This document shows, one piece after another, positions 17,625 through 27,256 of a DNA stretch of 64,000 nt; position 1 is the stretch's first letter, and the number at the start of each line of letters is the position of its first letter. The notes below the pieces were generated by a model. That model made no database searches and was not told the DNA's origin. It saw only the letters and a list, made by a program, of their open reading frames with translations. Position numbers and translations under genes: made by a program. The DNA is from Wylensekiella montiformis (GTDB lineage: Bacteria; Bacillota; Negativicutes; Selenomonadales; Selenomonadaceae): NCBI RefSeq assembly GCF_009697385.1, contig NZ_VUNL01000010.1, positions 1 to 64,000 of the forward strand, read 5' to 3'.

Positions 17625-18932
17625 ATGAAACAGGTTTATATAGGGGTCTATGGCTGCCAGATGAACATCAGTGATGCGGAGCGGATGGAAGGCCAGCTTC
17701 GGACCATTGGATATGAGAGGACCGTTGTCATGGAGGATGCGGATCTCATTTTGCTCAATACATGCTGCGTCCGTGAGACAGCAGAGGATAAAGTTTATGG
17801 AAAAATTGGCGAGATCAAGCATTTGAAACAGCAGAAGCCGAACATGATTTTCGGTATAACGGGATGTATGGCCCAAAAAGAGAGCGACAGGCTGATCAAG
17901 CGGGCGCCGCACATCGATTTCGTTCTCGGTACCAATAAAGTTCATGAACTCGCGCACGTCGTACAGGAGCTGGAACAGGAACATGGTCATATCATTGACA
18001 CGCAGCTGGGGGAAACGGAGCTTCCGGATGATGTGCCGGTGGCGCGCGGCGGCAGGCTTTCTGCCTGGGTTCCGATTATGTATGGCTGCAATAATTTCTG
18101 TACGTATTGTATTGTTCCGTATGTGCGCGGCCGGGAACGCAGCCGTATGCCGGAAGATATTGTCCGGGAAGTGGAGCAGGCTGTCGAACAGGGATATAAA
18201 GAGGTCACTCTGTTGGGGCAGAATGTCAATTCCTATGGCAAGGATCATGGCAGAGCGGATTTTGCGGATCTTTTAAGCATGGTCGATGCCGTGCCAGGCA
18301 TACGCCGCGTGAGGTTCATGACATCGCATCCGAAGGATCTGAGCGACCGGGTCATCGCTGCGATTCGTGATGGAGCGCATATCTGCGAACATATCCATCT
18401 GCCGGTGCAATATGGCAGTAATAAGATTCTCAAGGCGATGAACCGCGTCTATACCGTAGAGCAGTATAAGGCGCTGGTTCAGCGTATCCGCGCGGCGCTT
18501 CCGCATGTTTCGCTTACCACAGATCTTATCGTAGGGTTTCCGGGGGAAACTGAGGAGGACTTCGATGAGATGCTTGGTTTTCTCCGGGAGATTCGTTATG
18601 ATTCGGCCTATACGTTTATTTACTCCAAGCGCTCGGGAACGCCGGCAGCGGTGATGGATCATCAGGTAGAAGAGGCGGTCAAAAAGGATCGGCTGAATCG
18701 TCTTATGGCCGTGCAAAACGAGATTAGTCTGGAGATCAATCAAAGCCTTCAGGACCAGATTATGGAAGTCATGGTCGAGGGGCCGAGTAAACAGGATGAA
18801 ACCGTTTGGACCGGGCGGACGCGAACCAACAAGATTGTTCTTTTCCCGCATGCGGAGGAACAGCCGGGGGATTTCATTTCCATTCAGATCACGCACCCGC
18901 AGACGTGGGTACTTAAGGGCAGGCAGATTTAA
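17625..18932 (+). CDS. miaB: tRNA-2-methylthio-N6-dimethylallyladenosine synthase
   Basis: A radical-SAM methylthiotransferase that adds the 2-methylthio group to i6A37 of tRNAs reading UNN codons. The N-terminal MTTase domain has three cluster cysteines (GCQMN, NTCCVRE, GCMAQ). The radical-SAM motif CNNFCTYC is near residue 157 and the C-terminal TRAM domain ends the protein (about 375-430). The 435-residue length is typical. It is first in an apparent miaB-mutS-mutL-methyltransferase operon. It follows two tRNA-Cys genes that are expected substrates. Its partner miaA is not in the window. Confidence 0.95.
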   Translation: MKQVYIGVYGCQMNISDAERMEGQLRTIGYERTVVMEDADLILLNTCCVRETAEDKVYGKIGEIKHLKQQKPNMIFGITGCMAQKESDRLIKRAPHIDFVLGTNKVHELAHVVQELEQEHGHIIDTQLGETELPDDVPVARGGRLSAWVPIMYGCNNFCTYCIVPYVRGRERSRMPEDIVREVEQAVEQGYKEVTLLGQNVNSYGKDHGRADFADLLSMVDAVPGIRRVRFMTSHPKDLSDRVIAAIRDGAHICEHIHLPVQYGSNKILKAMNRVYTVEQYKALVQRIRAALPHVSLTTDLIVGFPGETEEDFDEMLGFLREIRYDSAYTFIYSKRSGTPAAVMDHQVEEAVKKDRLNRLMAVQNEISLEINQSLQDQIMEVMVEGPSKQDETVWTGRTRTNKIVLFPHAEEQPGDFISIQITHPQTWVLKGRQI

Positions 18933-18967
18933 TCACTGAGCGGGTTCTGCAGAATGACGCGGCACTG

Positions 18968-18987
18968 CGGGCCGACTGCCCGTTTTT
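18968..18987 (+). terminator. Weak hairpin with T run between miaB and mutS
   Basis: CGGGC and GCCCG form a 5-base-pair stem with a CGACT loop, followed by TTTTT. It may act as a partial terminator or a processing site, since mutS has no obvious promoter of its own. Confidence 0.35.
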
Positions 18988-19021
18988 ATGCCGGCGGATC
19001 TTTTCAATGGGAGGTACATAC

Positions 19022-21631
19022 ATGGAACTCACGCCAATGATGCAGCAGTATCTGGCAGCCAAGGAGCAGCATCCGGACGATATTTTGTTTTTTCGGCTGG
19101 GCGACTTTTATGAAATGTTTTTTGATGATGCCCGGCTGGTTTCCAAGGAGCTTGGCCTTACGCTGACAAGCCGGAGCGGCAATAAGGATAAAACGCCAAT
19201 GTGCGGGGTCCCGTATCATGCAGCGGAAACGTATATCAACAAGCTTGTAGGCCGTGGATATAAGGTTGCGATTGCTGAGCAAATCGGCGATCCGAAAGCG
19301 AAGGGACTCACCAAGCGTGAAATTATTAAAATTATCACGCCAGGAACGGTGCTGTCGGAATCTGCTCTGAAGGATGCGCAGAACAACTATATTGCGTTGG
19401 TCTATGAGAAGCAGGAAGATATCGTGCTGGCAGGGGCAGACATTTCCACCGGCGAGTGTTTTTATGGAATGTATCGCGGCGGAAACCGCGTGCAAATGCT
19501 CTTGGATGAACTTTATCGTCTGGCTATGCCTGAACTTCTTGTGGTAGGCAGTCTGAGCTTTCTGCCTGCTTTGCGGGATTTCACCAATCTGCGCCTGCCG
19601 GGATGTTCTTATACGAATATCGATGAGATTTCCAGTCATGTGGACGACCGCATCGTCCAGCATTTCGATGCTTCTATGCGCCCGCAAAGTCAGGAAGCAA
19701 AAGAGGCTGTGGCGACTCTTTTGGATTATCTGCATGATACGGTCATGACGGACCTTACGCACCTGAACCGGCTTACTTACCTCGATGCTTCCGAAAATCT
19801 GGTCGTGGATACCTATACGCTGCGCAATTTGGAAATTACACGGAATCTGCGTGACGGCGGCAAGAAAAATACACTGCTCGATGTACTGGATTTTACGGAA
19901 ACCGCGATGGGGAGCCGCCTGCTGAAAAAATGGCTGGAATATCCGCTGCTGGACGTTCTGGCTATCAATCGCCGTCTGGATGCGGTAGAGGAGCTGACGA
20001 AGAATTTCGCACTGCGCGAGGGATTGCGGAAGGACTGTCAGGAAATTCATGATTTTGAGCGTCTGTTGACGCGAATCGAAGTCGGTACGGCCAACGCCCG
20101 CGATCTGATTGCCCTGAAAATTTCCCTGAAATGTCTGCCGGGGCTTCGAACGCATCTGAAGGAAGTAAAATCTCTGATGCTGAGCCAGTGCCAGAAACGG
20201 ATACAGTCCTTTGATGAATTGGTAGATCTTTTGACACGGTCTATTGTTGATGAGCCGGGGATCAGTCTGCGTGACGGCGGGATTATCAAGAACGGCTATA
20301 ATGAAGAATTGGATGAATATCGTCGTGTAGCACATGACAGCAAGACGATGCTTCAGGAGATGGAAGAGCGTGAGCGGGAAGCCACGGGGATCAAGTCCTT
20401 GAAAATCGGCTACAATAAGGTATTTGGTTACTATATTGAAGTGCGGCACAGTGGAACGAATCTTGTTCCGGAACGCTATATTCGGAAACAGACGCTGGCA
20501 AATGCAGAGCGGTATATTACCGAAGAGCTAAAAGCGTTCGAAACGAAAATCCTCGGAGCGCATGAAAAAATCGTGGCCATCGAGTATAATCTGTTTACTG
20601 AGATTCGGGAACAAATCAAGCAATCGTTGGCTGCCATTCAGTCTACGGCGCATGAAATCGCTGTGGTCGATGTGCTGGCGAGTCTGGCGGAAGCTGCCAG
20701 CAATGGCAACTATGTCCGGCCGCGCATGACGACGGATGGTGAAATCAGCATCAAAGACGGACGACATCCGCTGGTTGAACGCATTTTGACCCGGGATCTG
20801 TTTGTGCCGAATGATGCAAGGCTTAACCATGAGGACTGTGAAATCATGCTGATTACCGGCCCCAATATGGCCGGCAAATCGACATATATGCGTCAGGTTG
20901 CCCTGCTGACCCTTATGGCGCAGATTGGCAGCTTTGTTCCAGCGCGGGAGGCGGCCATTTCCCCGGTCGATCGCATTTTTACGCGAATTGGTGCCAGTGA
21001 TGATCTCGTCAGTGGTCAGAGCACTTTTATGGTAGAGATGAATGAGGTCGCTCAAATTCTCAAATATGCGACACGAAACAGTCTGGTTATTCTTGATGAG
21101 ATCGGCCGCGGAACGAGTACGTTTGATGGGATGAGCATCGCGCGGTCCGTCATTGAATATATGGAGCAGAAAATTCATGCCAAGACGTTGTTTGCAACGC
21201 ATTATCATGAATTGACTGACCTTGAGGATGATAAGATCCGAAATTATTGTGTTGCCGTCAAAGAGAGAGGCACGCAGGTGGCTTTTTTGCGCCGGATTGT
21301 GCCGGGGGCCGCAGATAAGTCCTACGGTATTCATGTGGCCCGCCTGGCTGGGCTGCCAAAGGCGGTAACCAGACGGGCGGAGGAGATTCTTTCTGAGCTT
21401 GAAAACGGATCCGGCGAATCTGTCCGGGGCGCGGAGAAGCAAAATATCGAGGGAAAGACGCCGGCATCAGAAATGGAAAAACAGCCCGGGGATATGATGC
21501 CGTCTTTGTTTGCCTCAAGTCTCAGTGAGACACTGTTGTCGCTGGACGTCATGACGATGACGCCGATTGAGGCCATGAATGAATTGTATAAACTGCAGGC
21601 GCAGGCGAAAAGGGAGGCAGGACAAGGATGA
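19022..21631 (+). CDS. mutS: DNA mismatch repair protein MutS
   Basis: A dimeric mismatch sensor with ATP-driven clamp action. The Phe-x-Glu mismatch wedge is at F29-E31 in GDFYEMF. The ABC ATPase core has Walker A GPNMAGKST near residue 613, then the GASDDLVSGQSTFMVEM signature and Walker B VILDEIGRGTST. The far C-terminus holds the tetramerisation segment. The start is ATG 19022, with GGGAGG 7-8 bases upstream, giving 869 residues; a frame opening 15 bases earlier lacks a binding site. It overlaps mutL by 4 bases. Confidence 0.96.
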   Translation: MELTPMMQQYLAAKEQHPDDILFFRLGDFYEMFFDDARLVSKELGLTLTSRSGNKDKTPMCGVPYHAAETYINKLVGRGYKVAIAEQIGDPKAKGLTKREIIKIITPGTVLSESALKDAQNNYIALVYEKQEDIVLAGADISTGECFYGMYRGGNRVQMLLDELYRLAMPELLVVGSLSFLPALRDFTNLRLPGCSYTNIDEISSHVDDRIVQHFDASMRPQSQEAKEAVATLLDYLHDTVMTDLTHLNRLTYLDASENLVVDTYTLRNLEITRNLRDGGKKNTLLDVLDFTETAMGSRLLKKWLEYPLLDVLAINRRLDAVEELTKNFALREGLRKDCQEIHDFERLLTRIEVGTANARDLIALKISLKCLPGLRTHLKEVKSLMLSQCQKRIQSFDELVDLLTRSIVDEPGISLRDGGIIKNGYNEELDEYRRVAHDSKTMLQEMEEREREATGIKSLKIGYNKVFGYYIEVRHSGTNLVPERYIRKQTLANAERYITEELKAFETKILGAHEKIVAIEYNLFTEIREQIKQSLAAIQSTAHEIAVVDVLASLAEAASNGNYVRPRMTTDGEISIKDGRHPLVERILTRDLFVPNDARLNHEDCEIMLITGPNMAGKSTYMRQVALLTLMAQIGSFVPAREAAISPVDRIFTRIGASDDLVSGQSTFMVEMNEVAQILKYATRNSLVILDEIGRGTSTFDGMSIARSVIEYMEQKIHAKTLFATHYHELTDLEDDKIRNYCVAVKERGTQVAFLRRIVPGAADKSYGIHVARLAGLPKAVTRRAEEILSELENGSGESVRGAEKQNIEGKTPASEMEKQPGDMMPSLFASSLSETLLSLDVMTMTPIEAMNELYKLQAQAKREAGQG

Positions 21632-23547
21632 GCCAGATTCACGTTTTAGATGATGCTACCATCAATAAAATTGCTGCCGGTGAGGTGGTAGAGCGGCCGG
21701 CATCGGTGATCAAGGAGTTGATTGAAAATGCAATGGACGCCGGTGCGACTCGTATCGAAGTGGAGATTATGGCCGGCGGCACCAGTTTTATGCGGGTTAC
21801 CGATAATGGCAAGGGCATGAGCATGGAGGATGCGAAACTGGCTATCCTCCGTCATGCGACCAGTAAAATACAGACTGCCGGTGATCTGACGACCGTCGGA
21901 ACTTTGGGGTTTCGTGGCGAAGCATTGCCGACGATCGCATCCGTTTCCCGCTTTACTATGCTCACGCGGCGCAATGGAGATGATCTGGGAACACGCGTGG
22001 ATATCTGCGGCGGGAAGGCTCCGGAAATTCAGGAAACGGGATGTCATATCGGTACCACGATCAAGGTGGAGGATTTGTTTTTCAATACGCCTGCCCGTAA
22101 GAAATTTCTTCGGACGAATCATACAGAGGCTTCCAAAATCAATGATTTTATCGTCAAACTGGCCTTATCCCGTCCGGATATCGCGTTTCATTTCATCAAT
22201 AATAATAAGGTTTCAGTCGTTACGCCGGGCAGCGGCAACCTGTATGATGCGATACGGGCGGTATACGGTGAGGCAGTGGCCGATTCGTTGCTGGCTTTAC
22301 AGCTGGAAGGGGAAAATATACGGATTTCCGGCTATATTACGAAGCCGTCTATGCTGAAAAGCGGACGCAGCTGGCAGACGTATATCGTCAATTCCCGTAT
22401 CATACAGAATCGCGCGATAGCCAAGGCCGTTGACAATGCCTATAAGTCGTTGATTCCCAAGAGCGGGTTTCCGCTGGCTGTTTTGGATATTGAAGTGCCG
22501 CAGCGTACCATCGATGTCAATGTGCATCCGCAGAAAAGCGAGATGAAATTTGAAGATGAAAGTCTGGTGTTCCGGGCCGTTTACAAGGCGGTGCTCGATG
22601 CGATCCGCCCGGCTTCAGACCGTGCGTTGGGGGAAATCGCGGCTGTGGTTGAGAAGCCGAAGGTTCATTATGAGATGGAACCGATGCGTTTTGTCCCGGC
22701 TTCTCAGCCTGCCGATACGGTGCCTCCCGCACGACCAGAGGCATCCGGAATGCCAGCGGAAAGGCCGGCTCCCGGAACCATTTATGAAACGGTTCATCGC
22801 TTATCCGGGGAAACGGCTTCAATGAGTTTTGCGGAGGCACAGGCTGCGCGGCAAAATGAGCGGCAGATTCACTATTCTGCGGATGTTCATACCCGTCAGG
22901 TAGCAGACCCCGCGGAACCGGTGATGAAGCAGCATCCGGATGAGAGGAGTGACGGGAGGCAGCTGGACGGCGTTATCATGCCGATCGGGCAGGTCGATTT
23001 GACCTATATCATTGCGCAGGATGCGCGGGGGCTTTACATCATCGATCAGCATGCTGCACATGAACGGATTTTATTCGATAAATTCTCAGCTATGGCAGAC
23101 GGCATCCCCTCGCAGCAGCTTCTGGTTCATCAGGTGCTTACGTTTGACCGGAAAGAGGCTGCGCTCATTGGGGAAAATAACGCTTTGTTTGCCTCGCTTG
23201 GTTTCCATATGGAGCCTGCCGGCGAGTTGGATTATCGGCTGACGGAAGTTCCTGCTGATGTTCCGGTCAGTGAGGCGGAGGATGTCATTCGTGAAATTCT
23301 TTCGGGACTAGGCGATATGCATGCAGCCACGGCGGCCGAGATCCGGCAGCATGGTCTGGCGACGACGGCCTGCCGGGCGGCGATCAAGGCCGGTGAGGAA
23401 CTTAGTTTGCGCCAGATGCAGATTTTGCTGGAAGAACTCGCTCATACGAAATTTCCTTATACCTGTCCTCATGGCCGGCCGACAATCCTTAAATTCAGCA
23501 GTGGCGAATTGGCTAAAATGTTTAAGCGCACTGGATTTGGATTTTGA
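21628..23547 (+). CDS. mutL: DNA mismatch repair protein MutL (endonuclease type)
   Basis: A GHKL ATPase that links MutS to strand incision. N-terminal motifs are IAAGEVVERPASV, ENAMDAG, DNGKGM and GFRGEAL. The C-terminal region carries the nuclease motif DQHAAHERI (D473) plus ACRAAIKAG and CPHGRPT, the metal-site set of latent endonuclease MutL proteins found in bacteria without MutH. A Pro-rich linker lies near residues 350-430. The ATG overlaps the mutS stop. Confidence 0.95.
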   Translation: MSQIHVLDDATINKIAAGEVVERPASVIKELIENAMDAGATRIEVEIMAGGTSFMRVTDNGKGMSMEDAKLAILRHATSKIQTAGDLTTVGTLGFRGEALPTIASVSRFTMLTRRNGDDLGTRVDICGGKAPEIQETGCHIGTTIKVEDLFFNTPARKKFLRTNHTEASKINDFIVKLALSRPDIAFHFINNNKVSVVTPGSGNLYDAIRAVYGEAVADSLLALQLEGENIRISGYITKPSMLKSGRSWQTYIVNSRIIQNRAIAKAVDNAYKSLIPKSGFPLAVLDIEVPQRTIDVNVHPQKSEMKFEDESLVFRAVYKAVLDAIRPASDRALGEIAAVVEKPKVHYEMEPMRFVPASQPADTVPPARPEASGMPAERPAPGTIYETVHRLSGETASMSFAEAQAARQNERQIHYSADVHTRQVADPAEPVMKQHPDERSDGRQLDGVIMPIGQVDLTYIIAQDARGLYIIDQHAAHERILFDKFSAMADGIPSQQLLVHQVLTFDRKEAALIGENNALFASLGFHMEPAGELDYRLTEVPADVPVSEAEDVIREILSGLGDMHAATAAEIRQHGLATTACRAAIKAGEELSLRQMQILLEELAHTKFPYTCPHGRPTILKFSSGELAKMFKRTGFGF

Positions 23548-23583
23548 CTGGCAGGGATAGAGAAAGGCTGGCTGGACGGAAGT

Positions 23584-24384
23584 ATGATGAGAGAAAATGA
23601 GCGCTCTGCTGTTGTTACGACGGCGCGGAAATGGAACGATCAGACCATTGCGCTGGCCAGAGGGACAGCGGCGAAGCTTGGTTTGGCATATGTGCCGCGT
23701 CAGCGGCTTTCGATCGAGGAAGTCCGTGAGCGATGGCATACGGATATGGTACTTGTGGCTAAACGGGATATGCTGGTTCTTGAAACGCCGGCGGGAGAGC
23801 TGTTTTTTCATCCGAATATGGCGCATCTGCGCCTGAAAAATATTCGCAAGGGGGATGGCGATCGCATGGCGGAGGCTATGGATTTGCGGCCGGGCATGTC
23901 GGTGCTTGACTGTACGCTCGGATTCGGAGCGGATTCCATCGTCGCCAGTTTTGTCGTCGGCCCGGAAGGCTGCGTTACAGGCATTGAATCCCAGCCATTG
24001 GTCGAGGCTGTAGTAAGCTGCGGCCTGCATCATTTCTCAGGGGATACGGTCTGTATTCGCGAGGCTATGCGGCGAATACGGACGGTTTGCGATGATTCAC
24101 TTCATTATTTGAAGAACCAGCCCGATCGTTCGGTCGATATTGTTTATTTTGATCCGATGTTCCGTCATCCTCTGATGGACAGTACGAGCCTTGACCCGCT
24201 GCGTACGGTAGCCAATCATCATGCGCTGACTCCGGAACATATTGCCGAGGCTCGCCGTGTGGCCCGACGGCGTGTGGTGTTCAAAGAAACAAGCCGGAGC
24301 ATGGAATTTTCCCGGCTCGGTTTTACGAAAATTGAAGGCGGCAGATACAGCAAGGTTCATTATGGTGTGATGATTTTGGACTAA
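23584..24384 (+). CDS. Class I SAM-dependent methyltransferase, RsmJ-like
   Basis: A Rossmann-fold methyltransferase. The SAM-binding motif I is VLDCTLGFGADS (near residue 101), and the later catalytic-region motif VYFDPMFRHPL resembles the DPMFP segment of the 16S rRNA G1516 methyltransferase RsmJ. That similarity is partial, so the target could be rRNA or another nucleic acid. The 266-residue length is close to RsmJ. Its N-terminus (about 1-80) is not typical. It stands 36 bases after mutL, where miaA often sits in Firmicutes. A strong terminator follows. Confidence 0.7.
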   Translation: MMRENERSAVVTTARKWNDQTIALARGTAAKLGLAYVPRQRLSIEEVRERWHTDMVLVAKRDMLVLETPAGELFFHPNMAHLRLKNIRKGDGDRMAEAMDLRPGMSVLDCTLGFGADSIVASFVVGPEGCVTGIESQPLVEAVVSCGLHHFSGDTVCIREAMRRIRTVCDDSLHYLKNQPDRSVDIVYFDPMFRHPLMDSTSLDPLRTVANHHALTPEHIAEARRVARRRVVFKETSRSMEFSRLGFTKIEGGRYSKVHYGVMILD

Positions 24385-24401
24385 GCGTACTGTGTGCAAG
24401 A

Positions 24402-24451
24402 AAAAAGCTTCGGTTCACCGCACTGGCAGGCGCGGCGAACCGAAGCTTTTT
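24402..24451. terminator. Bidirectional terminator between the mut operon and pepT
   Basis: A perfect 15-base-pair stem (24402-24416 with 24437-24451) begins with A5 and ends with T5. An inner CCGC/GCGG pairing lengthens it. It sits between convergent genes. Confidence 0.88.
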
Positions 24452-24461
24452 CGTCTTGTAT

Positions 24462-25607
24462 TTATTTTCCGGAATTTGCCCATTCGAGGAGAATTTGCAA
24501 TGTCCAGCGGGCTGCATTGTAAAGATCTTTTTCTTTGATATATTCCTGTTTGGTGTGGCAGTTTTCCATGCCAACGGAAAGGACAACGGTGGGGATGCCG
24601 TATGCATTGAAGTGATTGGCATCGGATCCGCCGCCGGATTCTTCCAGATTTACCGGAAATCCGAGTCGTTCTGCTGCTCTGCCGGCCATTTGGATGGCGG
24701 CTGACTCTTTGGACAGCGTATAAGGAGCATAATCGGGGCTGATTTCCGTGGTGATGTGGCAGTTGGAGCGCTCTGCGCCGGCGAGAAAATGCTGGACGAT
24801 TTTCTGTGTAATTTTTTCCAACTTGTCTTTGCTGCGGCTGCGGCTCTCATAATAAATATCGCAGGAGTCAGCGACGACATTGGTAGCGCTGCCGCCCAGG
24901 ATCCGGCCGACGTTGCAGGTGGTTTCCTCGTCGATGCGCCCTTGCGGGGCGCTGGCGAGCAGCTGACCTGCCGCGATGATGGCGTTGACTCCTTTTTCCG
25001 GTGCAACGCCGGCATGTGCGGCTTTGCCCTGAATGTGAATGTGGATCTGATTTTTTCCTGGCGCCATGAAGGTCATGCAGCCGGGATGTCCATGTGTGTC
25101 CAGTGTATAGCCGTAGTCTGCATGGAGAAGGCTGGTATCCAGATTCTGCGAGCCGTGAACGCCGTTTTCTTCCGCTATGGTGAATACAACCTGAAGGGGG
25201 CCGTGCGCAAGCCGGCGTTCCTGTATTTGCCGCAGTGCTTCAAGAATCGCGGTGACGCCGGCTTTATCATCGCTGCCCAGAATCGTTGTGCCGTCGCTGC
25301 GAATGATCCCGTTTTCGAGAATGGGCTGAATGTTGCCGCAGGGTTCGACGCAATCCATATGAGCGGTGAGCATGATGGTCGGCATGTTTTGATGCGCCGG
25401 GTCCGAAGCGGGAAAATCCGCGATGAGATTGCCGCAGTTTCCGCCGAGTTTCTTCCCGGCATCGTCCTCGTGTACCGTGCCGCCAAGCTCGGTCAGGCGA
25501 TGGGTCAGAAGATTTCCTATTTCGCGTTCATTATGTGTGGAGCAGCGAATTCGGATGAGTTCTAAAAATTCCTTTTTAACGCGTGCTTCATTGATCATAT
25601 CCGGCAT
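24462..25607 (-). CDS. M20 family peptidase, tripeptidase T-like
   Basis: A cytosolic dizinc aminopeptidase of the PepT-like M20 group. Metal ligands are visible in order: TAHMDCVEP (His), LGSDDKAG (bridging Asp), TIAEENG (catalytic Glu then ligand), TLDTHG (Asp) and NCHTKQEYI (last His). The dimerisation lid domain lies about residues 185-295. The 381-residue length is slightly below classical PepT (about 410), so other M20 substrates are possible. It starts 24 bases after the dcuC-type gene on the minus strand and is probably in one transcript with it. Peptide use fits an amino-acid-scavenging anaerobe. Confidence 0.8.
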   Translation of the reverse strand: MPDMINEARVKKEFLELIRIRCSTHNEREIGNLLTHRLTELGGTVHEDDAGKKLGGNCGNLIADFPASDPAHQNMPTIMLTAHMDCVEPCGNIQPILENGIIRSDGTTILGSDDKAGVTAILEALRQIQERRLAHGPLQVVFTIAEENGVHGSQNLDTSLLHADYGYTLDTHGHPGCMTFMAPGKNQIHIHIQGKAAHAGVAPEKGVNAIIAAGQLLASAPQGRIDEETTCNVGRILGGSATNVVADSCDIYYESRSRSKDKLEKITQKIVQHFLAGAERSNCHITTEISPDYAPYTLSKESAAIQMAGRAAERLGFPVNLEESGGGSDANHFNAYGIPTVVLSVGMENCHTKQEYIKEKDLYNAARWTLQILLEWANSGK

Positions 25608-25631
25608 GGTAAGACTTCCTTTCCCTTGTGT

Positions 25632-26906
25632 TTATAACAGAAGCATCAGAACAACAGCAGATACCAGACAGGGAAGAGCGTTGCGCTTGGAGACTTCGAT
25701 TGGATTGACTTTTGCAAGGCCCGCACAGATGATTGCGGCGCCTGCGACCGGCGACATCGATCGTCCCATGGCACCGGCAATCTGAGCCAGTGAACCAAGA
25801 TCCATGATGCTCAGTCCAAATTGTTCGGCAAATGGCGTTACCGCACCGTTAAACGCAAATGCCGCTGCATCTCCCGAACCGGATATGACGGCGATAAAGA
25901 ATGGACCAAATGTTCCGGCGGCAGCAGCGATGGACTCGGAGCCTTTCATCAGGTCGGTGAGTGCGCCGGTCAATCCGACGGCAGTCATACCTGTGGTAAA
26001 GACGCTGGCACAAACAATCAGACCGATTACATCAGCATAGGCATCTCCCATGCCCCGGAAAAAGCTGCGGCATATTTCCTGTGCATCGGCCCAGGTGACG
26101 ATCAGGCCGAGTACAACACCGATGATCATAGAAAGAGGGACGCTGATTTCCGGAAGAATGCCGATTTGTTTCGAGCCGAGAATCAGTAGAAAGAGAGGAA
26201 CGACAGGAACTAAGGCTCGCAGTGGATTTACCTTAAATTCACGCAGGGATGTATGCTCTTCTTCGGCGAGGCTTTTTAAATAGGCTTTGCTCCGTTCCTC
26301 AGAGGCGCCTTCGCGGAACAGGACGGCATAAGCGGTCATCACGGCAACACAGGCAATAGAGGCGATCACGGAGGCGGGCGCTTCGTTGAGGATGACGGTC
26401 ATCATGTCGGTTCCCGCCAGATCGGCAACGAACGGATTGTGAGCATTGCCGGGGCTGATCGCGCTTCCCCAAGTGCCGGCCAGCACGGTGGCCGCAGCCA
26501 TAGCCGGATGTACGCCGGCGGCAATCAGCGTCGGGATCAGGATGCTGCCAACGGCTGCAGAACAGCCGGAAGCGGAGGGAATGGCAAGGCTGATCCACCA
26601 TGTGAGCAAAAAGGACAGCGGAACCAAAAGAGCGCGTCCTCTGTGCAATATGCCGGAGATGGACTGGACGAGATGCTGGTCGCAATGTGTGAGTTTCATG
26701 ACGTAAGAAAAACCCATGACAGTACAGATTGTTGGTACCAGCGAATTGTTTACCATTGCTTTTGTGAATGCCTTCATGATCTCATTGGGCAGTCCGCCGA
26801 TCAGGCACATGATGAGGCCGGCGCAGAACAGCACCAGCCGGGCTTCGTACTTTTTGACGATCAGTACAAAGGTAAGAATCACCAAAATGGCTCCTGCAAG
26901 TAACAT
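25632..26906 (-). CDS. DcuC-family anaerobic C4-dicarboxylate carrier
   Basis: A polytopic inner-membrane carrier with about 11-12 hydrophobic helices over 424 residues. It resembles DcuC and other ion-transporter-superfamily proteins that take up or exchange fumarate, malate and succinate under anaerobiosis. The conserved loop LAIPSASGCSAAVGSILIPTLI and the matching second-half GSGDAAAFAFNGAVTPF are typical. AGGAGG 7 bases before the ATG fixes the start. Together with PckA it fits succinate efflux, though the true substrate is not shown. It is first in a dcuC-pepT operon. A peptide-related substrate cannot be excluded given the neighbour. Confidence 0.75.
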   Translation of the reverse strand: MLLAGAILVILTFVLIVKKYEARLVLFCAGLIMCLIGGLPNEIMKAFTKAMVNNSLVPTICTVMGFSYVMKLTHCDQHLVQSISGILHRGRALLVPLSFLLTWWISLAIPSASGCSAAVGSILIPTLIAAGVHPAMAAATVLAGTWGSAISPGNAHNPFVADLAGTDMMTVILNEAPASVIASIACVAVMTAYAVLFREGASEERSKAYLKSLAEEEHTSLREFKVNPLRALVPVVPLFLLILGSKQIGILPEISVPLSMIIGVVLGLIVTWADAQEICRSFFRGMGDAYADVIGLIVCASVFTTGMTAVGLTGALTDLMKGSESIAAAAGTFGPFFIAVISGSGDAAAFAFNGAVTPFAEQFGLSIMDLGSLAQIAGAMGRSMSPVAGAAIICAGLAKVNPIEVSKRNALPCLVSAVVLMLLL

Positions 26907-26947
26907 AAATAAAACCTCCTAAAAGATAAAAATCTTTCGACAAATTT

Positions 26948-26976
26948 ATTATATATTACTATTGTTTATTATACAA
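26948..26976 (-). promoter_or_regulatory. Promoter candidate for the dcuC-pepT operon
   Basis: Read on the minus strand, TTGTAT is followed by 17 bases and TATAAT. Several overlapping TATAAT-like words make the exact choice uncertain. Confidence 0.5.
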
Positions 26977-27109
26977 TACTATATAATAATATCTATGAAC
27001 ACCGCGGAAAGATAGAAGAAAGAGTCAAAATGTAATTTTGTAAAATGCAGCCCATAGGAGACAAGATGGCAGTGCAGGAAGGAGAATAACGATATGGGAG
27101 ACTTTTTAT

Positions 27110-27138
27110 TTGCAATATAGAAGCGGGAATGCTAAAAT
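27110..27138 (+). promoter_or_regulatory. Promoter candidate for RNase J
   Basis: TTGCAA at 27110-27115, 17 bases, TAAAAT at 27133-27138, with TG-n before the -10. The leader would be about 110 bases. Confidence 0.5.
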
Positions 27139-27256
27139 AATAAGGAATGATTTGAGCGGACGGTTTTTTCAGGTATTTTTTCTTTTGGTTTTGATACGGA
27201 TGATCATTGCATAGACGCAATAGGATATAAAACAATATATTTGGAGGTGTAATTTT

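Larger units (their letters stand above)
26907..27256. other. Divergent control region between dcuC-type gene and RNase J
   Basis: 350 bases with no convincing gene. The left part (26938-26995) is extremely AT-rich and carries the minus-strand promoter. Next to the minus-strand ribosome binding site is a small dyad, AAAGAT-AAAA-ATCTTT (26922-26937). The right part carries the plus-strand promoter and a weak ATTGC/GCAAT dyad near 27205-27220. Confidence 0.5.
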
